Source: JBELMB01 sp042088665 (GTDB lineage Bacteria; Pseudomonadota; Alphaproteobacteria; Rhodobacterales; Rhodobacteraceae). Taken from it: a DNA stretch of 59,154 nucleotides. The notes beneath the pieces are model-generated. The model worked only from the letters and a program-made list of their open reading frames with translations, ran no database searches and had not been told where the DNA came from. The first letter of the stretch is position 1, and the number at the start of each line of letters is the position of its first letter. The DNA is taken from the NCBI GenBank assembly GCA_042088665.1, contig JBELMB010000010.1, forward strand, positions 1 to 59,154. The letters run 5' to 3'. Below, piece by piece: positions 10,698 through 18,556 of the stretch. Made by a program: the position numbers and the translations under genes.

Positions 10698-13310
10698 TCA
10701 GTGCACCACGGCATCGTCCGGCTTTGGTCGGTTCGAGGCCGCAACGCGGTCCCCGATGATCAACCCCTCGGCCCCGGCAGAGACCGCGACAATATCGCCA
10801 TCGCCCACGTCACCGGCCAGCAGCATCCCGGCGAGGGGATCCTGCAAGGCGCGCTGGATCACCCGCTTCAGCGGACGTGCGCCGAACACCGGGTCATAGC
10901 CTTCGTCGGCGAGCCAGCTTTTGGCAGCCGCGTCCAGCTCCAGCCGGATCTTGCGCGATGCCAGCCGCTTGAGCAGGCGCGCCAGCTGGATCTCGACGAT
11001 GCCCCCCATGTCATCGCGGGCAAGGCGATCAAAGATGATCGTCTCATCCAGACGGTTCAGGAATTCAGGCCGGAAATGCGCACGCACCGCATCCATCACA
11101 TCGCGCCGCGCCCCGGCGCTGTCCCCGCCTTCGGGCAGCTGGCTGAGCGCCTGGCTCCCGAGGTTGGAGGTCAGGATGATCAGCGTCTGCTTGAAATCCA
11201 CGGTCCGTCCCTGGCCGTCGGTCAACTGACCATCGTCAAGCACCTGCAAGAGCACGTTGAAGACATCCGGATGCGCCTTTTCCACTTCGTCAAACAGCAC
11301 CACCTGGTAGGGCCTGCGCCGGACGGCTTCGGTCAAGACGCCGCCCTCGTCATAGCCCACATACCCCGGAGGCGCACCGATCAGACGGGACACCGCGTGT
11401 TTCTCCATGAATTCGGACATGTCGATGCGCACCATGGCGCTGTCGTCGTCAAAGAGGAACTCTGCCACCGCCTTTGTCAGTTCGGTCTTTCCCACGCCGG
11501 TCGGCCCGAGAAACAGGAAAGAGCCAAGCGGACGGTTCTCGTCATTCAGGCCGGCGCGCGCGCGCCGCACCGCGTTGGACAAAGCTGTCACGGCCTGGCT
11601 CTGGCCAATCACCCGCTTGTGCAGGTCATCCTCCATCCGCAGCAGCTTGTCGCGCTCGCCTTCCAGCATCTTGGAGGTCGGCACCCCGGTCCACCGCTCC
11701 ACAACAGAGGCAATGTGCTCGGGGCCGACAGCCTCCTCGACCATGACGTCCTCGCCGCCCTCGGCCTCGGCGATCTGCTTTTCCAGCCCCGGGATGATGC
11801 CATACGACAGCTCCCCCGCGCGGGCGAGGTTGCCCTGCCGCTTGACCTGTTCCAGCTCGGCACGAGCGCGGTCCAGCTGTTCCTTGACATCATTTGCAGA
11901 GGCCAGTTTATCCCGTTCCGCCTGCCAGCGGGCCGTCATCTGGGCGCTTTCTTCCTGCAGGTCCGACAGCTCCTTTTCGAGCGCGTCGAGCCGGTCGCGG
12001 GAAGCCTGATCGTCCTCCATCCGGAGCGCTTCGACCTCGATCTGCTTTTGCAGGATGTCACGGTCCAGCGCGTCCAGCTCCTCTGGTTTGCTGTCGACTT
12101 CCATGCGCAGACGGCTCGCCGCCTCGTCCATCAGGTCGATCGCCTTGTCCGGCAGGAACCGATCCGTGATATAGCGATGCGACAGGGTTGCGGCCGTCAC
12201 CAGCGCGCTGTCCGAAATCCGAACCCCGTGGTGCAACTCGTACTTTTCCTTGATGCCCCGCAGGATGGAGATCGTGTCCGGCACGGTCGGCTCTTCGACC
12301 AGCACGGGCTGAAAGCGCCGCGCGAGGGCCGCGTCCTTTTCCACGTGTTTGCGGTACTCGTCCAGCGTGGTCGCGCCAACGCAGTGCAACTCGCCACGCG
12401 CGAGCGCCGGTTTCAACAGGTTCGACGCATCCATCGCGCCGTCCGCCTTGCCCGCGCCGACCAGCGTGTGCATCTCGTCGATAAACAGCACGATCTCACC
12501 GGCGGCGGACGTGACTTCGGACAGGATCGACTTCAGCCGTTCCTCGAATTCGCCACGGTACTTTGCACCGGCGATCAGCGCGCCCATGTCGAGGCTCAAG
12601 AGCCGCTTGTTGCGCAGGCTCTCGGGCACATCGCCGTTGATGATGCGCAGGGCAAGTCCCTCGGCGATGGCCGTCTTGCCGACACCGGGTTCGCCGATGA
12701 GAACCGGGTTGTTCTTGGTCCGGCGGGACAGCACCTGCATGGTGCGGCGGATCTCTTCGTCGCGACCGATGATCGGGTCGATCTTGCCGTCGCGCGCACG
12801 CTCCGTCAGATCCAGCGTGAATTTCTTCAGCGCCTCATAGCTGTCCTCGGCATTGGCCGAATCCGCCGTGCGCCCCTTGCGCACATCGTTGATCGCCGCG
12901 TTCAGCGCTTGCGCGTTGACTGCACCGGCATCCAGCGCCTCCTTGGCCGGGCTTTTGACCATGGCCAGCGCCATCAGGACCCGCTCGACAGGGACAAAGC
13001 TGTCACCGGCCTTTGTTGCGATCTTTTCGGCCTCGTCCAGAACCTTGCCGGTGGCGCTGTCCAGATAGACCTGGCCTGCGTCGCCGCTGACACGGGCGAT
13101 CTTTCCCAGCTTGCTGTCCAAGGTATCGACGACGCGCGCCGGGGCCCCGCCAGCGGCCTTGATCAGGTTGCTCGCCAGCCCTTGGTCGTCGTCCATCAAG
13201 GCTTTCAACAGGTGTTCGGGCGCCAGTTTCTGATGGCTTTCCCGCATCGCGATGGTCTGCGCCGCCTGGATAAAGCCGCGCGCACGCTCTGTGAACCTCT
13301 CCAAGTTCAT
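10698..13310 (-). CDS. clpB: ClpB, ATP-dependent protein disaggregase
   Basis: 870 residues; the ATG at 13310 follows AAGGAG, and the protein opens 'MNLERFTERARGFIQ' as in ClpB. Order of parts: double Clp-N repeat (1-145), first AAA+ domain with Walker A 'GEPGVGKT' at 206-213, a long Glu/Arg-rich coiled-coil middle domain that marks ClpB rather than ClpA or ClpC, second AAA+ domain with Walker A 'GPTGVGKT', and the C-terminal D2-small domain. Hexameric ClpB works with DnaK to pull proteins out of aggregates after heat stress. A heat-shock promoter candidate lies upstream. Monocistronic. Confidence 0.98.
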   Translation of the reverse strand: MNLERFTERARGFIQAAQTIAMRESHQKLAPEHLLKALMDDDQGLASNLIKAAGGAPARVVDTLDSKLGKIARVSGDAGQVYLDSATGKVLDEAEKIATKAGDSFVPVERVLMALAMVKSPAKEALDAGAVNAQALNAAINDVRKGRTADSANAEDSYEALKKFTLDLTERARDGKIDPIIGRDEEIRRTMQVLSRRTKNNPVLIGEPGVGKTAIAEGLALRIINGDVPESLRNKRLLSLDMGALIAGAKYRGEFEERLKSILSEVTSAAGEIVLFIDEMHTLVGAGKADGAMDASNLLKPALARGELHCVGATTLDEYRKHVEKDAALARRFQPVLVEEPTVPDTISILRGIKEKYELHHGVRISDSALVTAATLSHRYITDRFLPDKAIDLMDEAASRLRMEVDSKPEELDALDRDILQKQIEVEALRMEDDQASRDRLDALEKELSDLQEESAQMTARWQAERDKLASANDVKEQLDRARAELEQVKRQGNLARAGELSYGIIPGLEKQIAEAEGGEDVMVEEAVGPEHIASVVERWTGVPTSKMLEGERDKLLRMEDDLHKRVIGQSQAVTALSNAVRRARAGLNDENRPLGSFLFLGPTGVGKTELTKAVAEFLFDDDSAMVRIDMSEFMEKHAVSRLIGAPPGYVGYDEGGVLTEAVRRRPYQVVLFDEVEKAHPDVFNVLLQVLDDGQLTDGQGRTVDFKQTLIILTSNLGSQALSQLPEGGDSAGARRDVMDAVRAHFRPEFLNRLDETIIFDRLARDDMGGIVEIQLARLLKRLASRKIRLELDAAAKSWLADEGYDPVFGARPLKRVIQRALQDPLAGMLLAGDVGDGDIVAVSAGAEGLIIGDRVAASNRPKPDDAVVH

Positions 13311-13386
13311 AGGTCTCTCCTTCTTCAAGCGCTCCCCTCGCCGCGCCCGCTTTTGCGGCACGCGACCCTCATGAGCCTCATGGCTA

Positions 13387-13415
13387 AAATGGCGATGCCC
13401 GCCCCACGCTTCAAG
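13387..13415 (-). promoter_or_regulatory. candidate RpoH (heat-shock) promoter of clpB
   Basis: On the minus strand CTTGAA (13415-13410) is followed after 16 bases by GCCATTT (13393-13387). This resembles the CTTGAA / CCCATnT elements read by RpoH, though the spacer is longer than the 13-14 bases usual in E. coli. It is about 75 bases upstream of the clpB start codon. Inference from motif only. Confidence 0.4.
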
Positions 13416-13498
13416 TGCCAAGTGGCAAAAATGCAACGTGGGATGTGCACCGAATCTCAACCCACCCTGGGTTAGCCTGCTGCTCCGGAGGTAGAGCC

Positions 13499-13759
13499 AT
13501 GTACGTCGAGGAAATTGAAATTGCGGGCTTTCGCGATACGCCGCCAGAGGGGCCGTCCCAAGGCGCTGTCGTGCTGGTCGGGCAGGACAAGCGCATCCAG
13601 ATCCCGCTGACCCTGCACCGACACATCGAGGTCGCGCAGCACCGGCGGATCCTCTTGGCAGAAGCGTTGCGGCAGGCCCGGCGTGTGCCGGAGTTCCGCA
13701 AGAAGGGCGCGTTGCGCTTTGCGCCCGGGCTGCTGCCACCAGAGCTGCGGCGCGCTTGA
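13499..13759 (+). CDS. small conserved hypothetical protein
   Basis: 86 residues, start supported by GGAGG eight bases before the ATG. The sequence has no signal peptide or membrane segment; the C-terminal half is strongly basic ('LRQARRVPEFRKK') and predicted helical. I recognise no domain. High third-position GC and a good ribosome binding site argue that it is a real gene. It is divergent from clpB and lies about 45 bases upstream of pyrF, so it may share a transcript with pyrF. No function proposed. Confidence 0.7.
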   Translation: MYVEEIEIAGFRDTPPEGPSQGAVVLVGQDKRIQIPLTLHRHIEVAQHRRILLAEALRQARRVPEFRKKGALRFAPGLLPPELRRA

Positions 13760-13805
13760 CCTCTGCGGGCTCTGACGCCATTGGGTTGGCAAAAGGAGTG
13801 CCCCC

Positions 13806-14543
13806 ATGGACCAGCCCGCAACCCACCCCGCCGATGACCGGCTGATCGTCGCCCTGGATGTGCCCAATGTCGTGGTTGGTCTCGACCTGGTGTCTCGGCT
13901 CGGCGATGCGGCCTCCTTCTACAAGATCGGGTTGGGGATGCTCACCGGGGGTGGGCTGGCGCTTGCGAACGAGCTGAAGGCAGAACACGGCAAACGCATT
14001 TTCCTCGACATGAAGCTGTTTGATATCGGCGCGACGGTCGAGGCCGCCGTGCGCGGGCTGGCGCAGTTCGATCTGGATTTCCTGACCGTTCACGGCGACC
14101 CCCACGTCGTGCGCGCCGCCAAGGAGGGGGCCGCTGGCTCAGGGATGAAGATCCTCGCCGTGACCATCCTCACGTCTCTCGACCGGTCCGATCTCGACGC
14201 CAGCCTCATTAAGGCGGGTGAGATTCCGGATCTGGTGACGGAACGTGCCGCCCGCGCGTTCGAGGCCGGGGCGGATGGTATCATTGCCTCCCCGAACGAG
14301 GCCGCGCGGGTCCGCGCCCTGCCCGAAGCGGCAGGCCGCCTGATCGTCACCCCGGGGGTGCGCCCGGCCGGTGCCGATCTGGGGGACCAGAAGCGCACGG
14401 CAACCCCGGCCAATGCGGTGCGGGACGGCGCAGACCACATTGTCGTTGGTCGTCCGATCCACACCGCCCCGGATCCCCGCGCCGCCACCATGGCCATCCT
14501 GAATGAGTTGAACAGCCCGCAGGCCAGAACCCCGAACACCTGA
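13806..14543 (+). CDS. pyrF: PyrF, orotidine 5'-phosphate decarboxylase
   Basis: 245 residues, a single TIM barrel. The catalytic Asp-Lys-Asp cluster is visible in 'FLDMKLFDIG' (Asp68, Lys70, Asp73), with 'IVALDVP' at the N-terminus and the phosphate-binding 'VTPGVRPAG' and 'IVVGRPI' near the C-terminus. It makes UMP from orotidine monophosphate, the last step of de novo pyrimidine synthesis, in the cytosol. Length and motifs are typical. It follows the small hypothetical gene and precedes a long intergenic region with DnaA-box-like sites. Confidence 0.97.
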   Translation: MDQPATHPADDRLIVALDVPNVVVGLDLVSRLGDAASFYKIGLGMLTGGGLALANELKAEHGKRIFLDMKLFDIGATVEAAVRGLAQFDLDFLTVHGDPHVVRAAKEGAAGSGMKILAVTILTSLDRSDLDASLIKAGEIPDLVTERAARAFEAGADGIIASPNEAARVRALPEAAGRLIVTPGVRPAGADLGDQKRTATPANAVRDGADHIVVGRPIHTAPDPRAATMAILNELNSPQARTPNT

Positions 14544-14562
14544 AACCGGCAGGCCCGGCGCA

Positions 14563-14826
14563 TAATCCACAAGCTACCCCCAAGCCATGCACAGGCCTTG
14601 CACAGGCCTTGCGCAAGTTGCACACAGGCCAGCCCATTGTTACGCACAGCGCGAAAAAGCCCGTCGCATAGAATTCACACTTGCTCGTGAACACATGTGA
14701 ACTGGCAAAAAAGCACTCATTTCCCAAGATCTTGCGCTGATTCTCGCGCAATCCTGCGGGATATGGGGGAATACCCTACCTGCTTCCCCCTGTAACTTTT
14801 CCACAGATGATTACATGTTTGCCACA
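14563..14826 (+). other. cluster of DnaA-box-like sites in the pyrF downstream intergenic region
   Basis: The 318-base gap 14544-14861 has no gene. It contains several matches to the DnaA box TTWTNCACA in one orientation: TAATCCACA at 14563 (8/9), TTACGCACA at 14640 (8/9), GAATTCACA at 14671 (7/9), TTTTCCACA at 14797 (9/9) and TTTGCCACA at 14818 (8/9). A tandem 11-mer lies between the first two. This could be a replication-initiator binding region, or DnaA-dependent regulation of the next gene. No replication genes are adjacent, so the call is tentative. Confidence 0.35.
14588..14609 (+). repeat. tandem 11-base repeat TGCACAGGCCT
   Basis: Two perfect adjacent copies of TGCACAGGCCT, followed by a degenerate TGCGCAAGTTGCACACAGGCC. 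The repeat sits inside the DnaA-box-like cluster and could be a protein-binding iteron. Confidence 0.85.
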
Positions 14827-14861
14827 GTCGCAAACGCGTCAGCGTAGGAAAGGACAACAGT

Positions 14862-15143
14862 ATGAGTGAGATGACCCCCCGCATCCATGACGTGCGTTAC
14901 AACGCCGTCACGCAATGCTTCGAAGCACTTGTCACCCTGCACACACCGCAAGGCCGTGTCCGCGTGGCCAGCGAGTTTTCCGCGCCCCTGACCACGGATT
15001 TCGAGACGGCCTCCCGCGGGCTGCTGAACAAGGCGCTGATCGCGCTTGGCGATCCCGATGCGTTGAAATCGCACCGCCGCCGCCAGCCCAGCGTGCCACC
15101 GCGCCGCCATGACATGCCGCAGGACATCCCGCACGCGGCCTGA
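14862..15143 (+). CDS. small conserved hypothetical protein
   Basis: 93 residues; the ATG at 14862 follows GGAAAGGA. The protein is soluble, with a two-stranded 'ALVTLHTPQGRVRVASEFSA' core and a basic, Pro-rich C-terminal tail ('SHRRRQPSVPPRRHD'). No domain is recognised. Its N-terminal part reads like an orphan alphaproteobacterial family. The preceding DnaA-box-like sites may be its regulatory region. It is followed by an unusually structured 3' region with two terminator-like hairpins. Confidence 0.7.
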   Translation: MSEMTPRIHDVRYNAVTQCFEALVTLHTPQGRVRVASEFSAPLTTDFETASRGLLNKALIALGDPDALKSHRRRQPSVPPRRHDMPQDIPHAA

Positions 15144-15152
15144 AGTTTCCCT

Positions 15153-15407
15153 CAGATGCAGCCTGTATGCATCTGCTTGCCGCCCCTCCCGTCCCCCGAG
15201 AGGGCGGTGCCTCGCTGGGGTGCCCTGGCCAACGCGCCGGGGCCCCCAGCTTTTTCCCGGATCTCGTCCGGGCCGATCTGCCTGCGGTTCATGCGCCCCG
15301 TTTTCAGGCCTGTGCATGAACTTGCTGTCCGAGCGCTCATCTGTCCCCAGAGCCTCGGATACTGCCGGGGCCACGCTTTCCAAGGCGTGCGCCCCGGCCT
15401 TTTTTTC
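15153..15407 (+). ncRNA. candidate structured RNA or highly structured 3' UTR
   Basis: This 255-base stretch carries seven successive stem-loops and ends in a strong terminator. Stems: CAGATGCA/TGCATCTG (15153-15175), CCGCCCCTC/GAG-GGGCGG (15180-15207), GCTGGGG/CCCCAGC followed by TTTTT (15214-15255), CCCGGA/TCCGGG (15256-15272), GTTCATGC/GCATGAAC (15287-15321), TCCGAG/CTCGGA (15328-15359) and the final terminator. It does not show the signature sequences of RNase P RNA, SRP RNA or tmRNA that I could check by eye. It may be a small RNA released from, or started after, the upstream gene. Confidence 0.4.
15364..15407 (+). terminator. Rho-independent terminator with seven-T tract
   Basis: Long stem GCCGGGG-CACGC/GCGTG-GCCCCGGC followed by TTTTTTT on the plus strand. 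It ends the transcript coming from the 14862 gene or from a small RNA inside 15153-15407. Confidence 0.85.
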
Positions 15408-15417
15408 CGATTCGACT

Positions 15418-15852
15418 TTACACCCGGCCCCTGCGAATACGGGCAAGATACCCGGCGAGGATCTCACGAAAGTGCGGCACCGCGTCTGAGGCGGCGACGA
15501 AATCCTTGGGCGGCATCACGTGCCAACCAGCGCCTTCATCTCCGAACACCACCTTCTGCGGCAGATCTTCCGGACCATGCAGGGCAAAAAACCACCCGGT
15601 GTCCGCCCCGCGATCCCGCAGATGGGCAAAGATCAGGTCATCCGCTTTGAACCTCAGACCCAACTCTTCGTGCGTTTCGCGCAGAACGCAGGCCTCGGGG
15701 CTTTCGGTGCCCTCACGCGCACCGCCGGGAAAATCGAGATATCCGGGCCATGGGATGCCCGGCGTGTGATCACGCCGCAGCACGATCAGCCTATCGCCAG
15801 AAAAGAGCATCACCTTGGCCCCGGAAAAGACCTGCCTTGCGGCCTCAGTCAT
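15418..15852 (-). CDS. Nudix hydrolase
   Basis: 144 residues. The Nudix box GX5EX7REUXEEXGU is intact at about 43-66 ('GGAREGTESPEACVLRETHEELGL' region, with Glu at the metal-binding REXXEE positions). Nudix enzymes hydrolyse nucleoside diphosphates linked to another moiety; the substrate here cannot be told from sequence. The N-terminal 'ARQVFSGAKVMLFSGDRLIVLRR' is a typical first strand pair. It overlaps the upstream NfeD-like gene by eight bases and so belongs to the same operon as the SPFH protein. Confidence 0.93.
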   Translation of the reverse strand: MTEAARQVFSGAKVMLFSGDRLIVLRRDHTPGIPWPGYLDFPGGAREGTESPEACVLRETHEELGLRFKADDLIFAHLRDRGADTGWFFALHGPEDLPQKVVFGDEGAGWHVMPPKDFVAASDAVPHFREILAGYLARIRRGRV

Positions 15853-16111
15853 TGATGTCGGTCTTCCAGATCTTCACCTGCCCCTTGCGCGCGCCCGCCA
15901 GCCGCCGGATCACCACCCATGCCAAAAGCGACGCCAGCGCCCAGATCAGCAGCGCCAGCGGGGCCGAGGCCAGATCCACGAAATACAGCAACGCTCCCAC
16001 GACAAAAGCGCCCATGGCAAAGCCCAGCGCGATGAATCCCGGCGCGAGGATTTCGACGATCAGCAGGACAAAGCCCCCCGCCACCCAAAGCCACCAGAGA
16101 TACCAGGTCAC
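15845..16111 (-). CDS. short NfeD-like membrane protein
   Basis: 88 residues with two to three transmembrane segments ('WLWVAGGFVLLIVEILAP', 'LGFAMGAFVVGALLYFV', 'LALLIWALASLLAWVVI') and a short basic cytosolic tail. It matches the N-terminal membrane part of the NfeD family but is too short to hold the usual C-terminal OB-fold, as in YbbK/YbbL-type operons. It overlaps the upstream SPFH gene by four bases; NfeD and SPFH/stomatin proteins are classic partners in membrane quality control. Confidence 0.88.
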   Translation of the reverse strand: MTWYLWWLWVAGGFVLLIVEILAPGFIALGFAMGAFVVGALLYFVDLASAPLALLIWALASLLAWVVIRRLAGARKGQVKIWKTDIND

Positions 16112-16992
16112 GGTTTGCCTCCCTTCAGCATCTTGAAGGCATCCGCAAACGCGTCCAGCGCATGTGACGGCAACAAGACCGTCTGCTTGCCCCCGCCTTC
16201 GGCAATCTTGGACAGGGCCTCGACCTGCTTCAGCGCCACTTCGTATTGCGCCGCTTCGATACCGTTCTCCCGGATCACCTTGGCGACAACTTCGGTGGCA
16301 TAGGCCTCTGCATCGGCGGTGATGCGGCGCGCCTTGGCGGCCTGTTCTGCGGCGTAAAGCTCGGCATCGGCCTGCAGCTCGACCGCGCGGCGCAGACCTT
16401 CGGCCTCTGTCACCTGGGCGCGGCGCGCGCGTTCTGCGTTCAGCTGCTGCAACATCGCGTCGCGGGTCGCCTGATCGAGGTTCACGTCAAGGATCTCGGC
16501 CCGCGTGACCTCGATCCCCCAGTCGTCGACAGCGTCCTCGACGCTTGCCTTGATCTGGGCAATCAATTGCGAGCGGTTCGATTGCACCTCGTCCAGTTCC
16601 AGCATGCCGATGTTGGCGCGCACGATCCCGGCCACGGTTGTGGCAATGGCACCATCCACATCGCGGATCCGATAGACGGTCTTTTCCGGCTCGAGGATGC
16701 GGCAAAAGACACTGGTTTCCACCTGCACCAGCACGTTGTCCGACGTGATTGCGTCCTGGCTGGCATTGGGCAACTGCCGCTCAAGGATGGAAATCCGGTG
16801 CCGCACCTTGTCGAGGAACGGGACAATCAGGTTGATCCCCGGTCCCAGCACCGCGCGCAGCCGGCCGAACCGTTCGACAACGAATTTCTGCGATTGCGGC
16901 ACGATGCGCACCCCGAGCAGAATGCACAGGATGACAAAGCCTGCAGCCAGCAGAAACAGGATGTTCTCGGTGGCAAATTGTTCGAGCGTCAT
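16108..16992 (-). CDS. SPFH/Band 7 (QmcA/stomatin-like) membrane protein
   Basis: 294 residues; the ATG at 16992 has AAAGGG upstream and the protein opens with one transmembrane segment (about 8-28, 'NILFLLAAGFVILCILLG'). The SPFH domain follows ('VPQSQKFVVERFGR' to 'EVTRAEILDVNL'), then an Ala/Glu-rich coiled coil ('ERARRAQVTEAEGLRRA') that drives oligomerisation. Close in layout to E. coli QmcA. Such proteins form large ring or cage assemblies on the inner membrane and regulate FtsH or membrane organisation. First gene of the SPFH-NfeD-Nudix operon. Confidence 0.94.
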   Translation of the reverse strand: MTLEQFATENILFLLAAGFVILCILLGVRIVPQSQKFVVERFGRLRAVLGPGINLIVPFLDKVRHRISILERQLPNASQDAITSDNVLVQVETSVFCRILEPEKTVYRIRDVDGAIATTVAGIVRANIGMLELDEVQSNRSQLIAQIKASVEDAVDDWGIEVTRAEILDVNLDQATRDAMLQQLNAERARRAQVTEAEGLRRAVELQADAELYAAEQAAKARRITADAEAYATEVVAKVIRENGIEAAQYEVALKQVEALSKIAEGGGKQTVLLPSHALDAFADAFKMLKGGKP

Positions 16993-17083
16993 GGCAAACC
17001 CTTTCGTACGTCCCCCTCCCTGATGTAAGGTCAAGGCGGAGCGCACACCAGATTGATGTGCGCCAGGACCACAGGTTTTGGCC

Positions 17084-18352
17084 ATGCCTGCCCTCTGTCG
17101 CGACTGTCTGACCCAATTCGAACGCGGTGCCCGCTGCCCCGCCTGCGCAAAGCCGCGGATCATCCGGCATGACGAACTTTGGGACCTGTCCATCGCGCAT
17201 ATGGATTGCGACGCCTTTTACGCCTCTGTCGAGAAACGCGACAATCCGGATCTGGCCGACAAACCGGTGATCATTGGCGGCGGGCGACGCGGCGTCGTAT
17301 CCACCGCCTGTTACGTCGCGCGCATCCGCGGCGTGCGCTCGGCCATGCCGATGTTCAAGGCGCTCGACCTGTGCCCCGATGCCGTGGTCATCAAACCCCG
17401 GATGGAGGTCTACGTCGCCGTTTCACGCCAGATCCGGGCGATGATGGACGAGCTGACCCCGGCGATCGAGCCGCTGTCGCTGGACGAGGCCTTTCTGGAT
17501 CTGACCGGAACCGCCCGGTTGCACGGACATCCCCCCGCCGTGGCCCTCGCCGGGCTGGTGCGGCGCATGAAGGACGAATTGGGCGTGACCGGCTCCATCG
17601 GGCTGAGCCACAACAAGTTCCTCGCCAAGATCGCCTCTGACCTCGACAAGCCCCGCGGCTTTGCGGTGATCGGCGCGGCAGAGACGCAGGCGTTCCTGCG
17701 CCCAAGGCCAGTCCGCCTGATCTGGGGGGTGGGCAACGCCGGACAAGAGGCCCTGGACCGCGCCGGCATCCGCACCTTCGAGGATCTTCTGCGCTGGGAC
17801 AGGCAGGATCTTCAGGTCCGTTTTGGCGCCATGGGAGAGCGGCTCTGGCATCTTGCCCGCGGGGAGGACCGCCGCCGCGTTACCCGCAACGCACCGATGA
17901 AGTCGATCTCCAACGAGACCACCTTTCACGAGGACACCGCCGATGCAGAGATCCTTGATGGGCATCTCTGGCGCCTCGCGGAAAAAGTCGCGGACCGCGC
18001 CAAGGCAAAGGCGCTCGCAGGGCGAACCGTCACGTTGAAACTGCGGCGCGCGGATTTCAGGATCCTGACGCGGCGCACCACTTTGCCGGATGCCACGCAG
18101 ATCGCCGACCGTCTGTATCGCAGCGCGCGGGCGCTCTTTGACCAGGTGACCGAGACCGGGCCTTACCGGCTGATCGGCGTCGGTCTGGCGGATCTGGTCC
18201 CCGAGGCAGAGGCCGACCGCGCCCCGGACCTGCTTGACCCTCAAGCCGACACGCGGGCGAAAGCGGAACGCGCCACCGACGCCATTCGTGACCGGTTTGG
18301 CTCGGATGCGATCCTGAAGGGACGGGCGCTGCGCGGACGGAACCCTTCATAG
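17084..18352 (+). CDS. dinB: DNA polymerase IV (Y family) with N-terminal zinc-ribbon-like segment
   Basis: 422 residues from the ATG at 17084 (a TTG two codons earlier is less likely). Residues 1-25 carry a CxxC-x9-CxxC arrangement (Cys5, 8, 18, 21) absent from E. coli DinB. The Y-family core follows: 'SIAHMDCDAFYASVE' with metal-binding Asp, 'SLDEAFLD' with the second acidic pair, thumb and little-finger domains. It copies past DNA lesions with low fidelity. The extra cysteine segment probably binds zinc. Divergent from the SPFH operon. I found no LexA site that I could defend. Confidence 0.95.
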   Translation: MPALCRDCLTQFERGARCPACAKPRIIRHDELWDLSIAHMDCDAFYASVEKRDNPDLADKPVIIGGGRRGVVSTACYVARIRGVRSAMPMFKALDLCPDAVVIKPRMEVYVAVSRQIRAMMDELTPAIEPLSLDEAFLDLTGTARLHGHPPAVALAGLVRRMKDELGVTGSIGLSHNKFLAKIASDLDKPRGFAVIGAAETQAFLRPRPVRLIWGVGNAGQEALDRAGIRTFEDLLRWDRQDLQVRFGAMGERLWHLARGEDRRRVTRNAPMKSISNETTFHEDTADAEILDGHLWRLAEKVADRAKAKALAGRTVTLKLRRADFRILTRRTTLPDATQIADRLYRSARALFDQVTETGPYRLIGVGLADLVPEAEADRAPDLLDPQADTRAKAERATDAIRDRFGSDAILKGRALRGRNPS

Positions 18353-18556
18353 ATCGGGCGCTTTGCATGCCCCGTGCATCCATCAGACCCACCCCGATCA
18401 GGCCCCTCGCACCCTGTCCGGCCTTGGCAAAGGCGTTTTTCGCTTGCGCTGCGCGGGGCTGGCGCCTTCTTTGGCGCAAGGATCCCGGGCGCATGTCTGT
18501 GGGGCACAAGTCTCGGGGGCGCAGGGATCCCGAAACGCGGAACAGGGGGGAACATC

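Noticed and set aside
15152..15340. Minus-strand 62-codon ORF over the structured region
   Set aside because: No ribosome binding site, no domain, and the DNA is better explained by a row of RNA hairpins.
14811..15467. Minus-strand 218-codon open frame
   Set aside because: It is antisense to the 93-residue gene, whose ribosome binding site is good, and its composition is that of a shadow frame.
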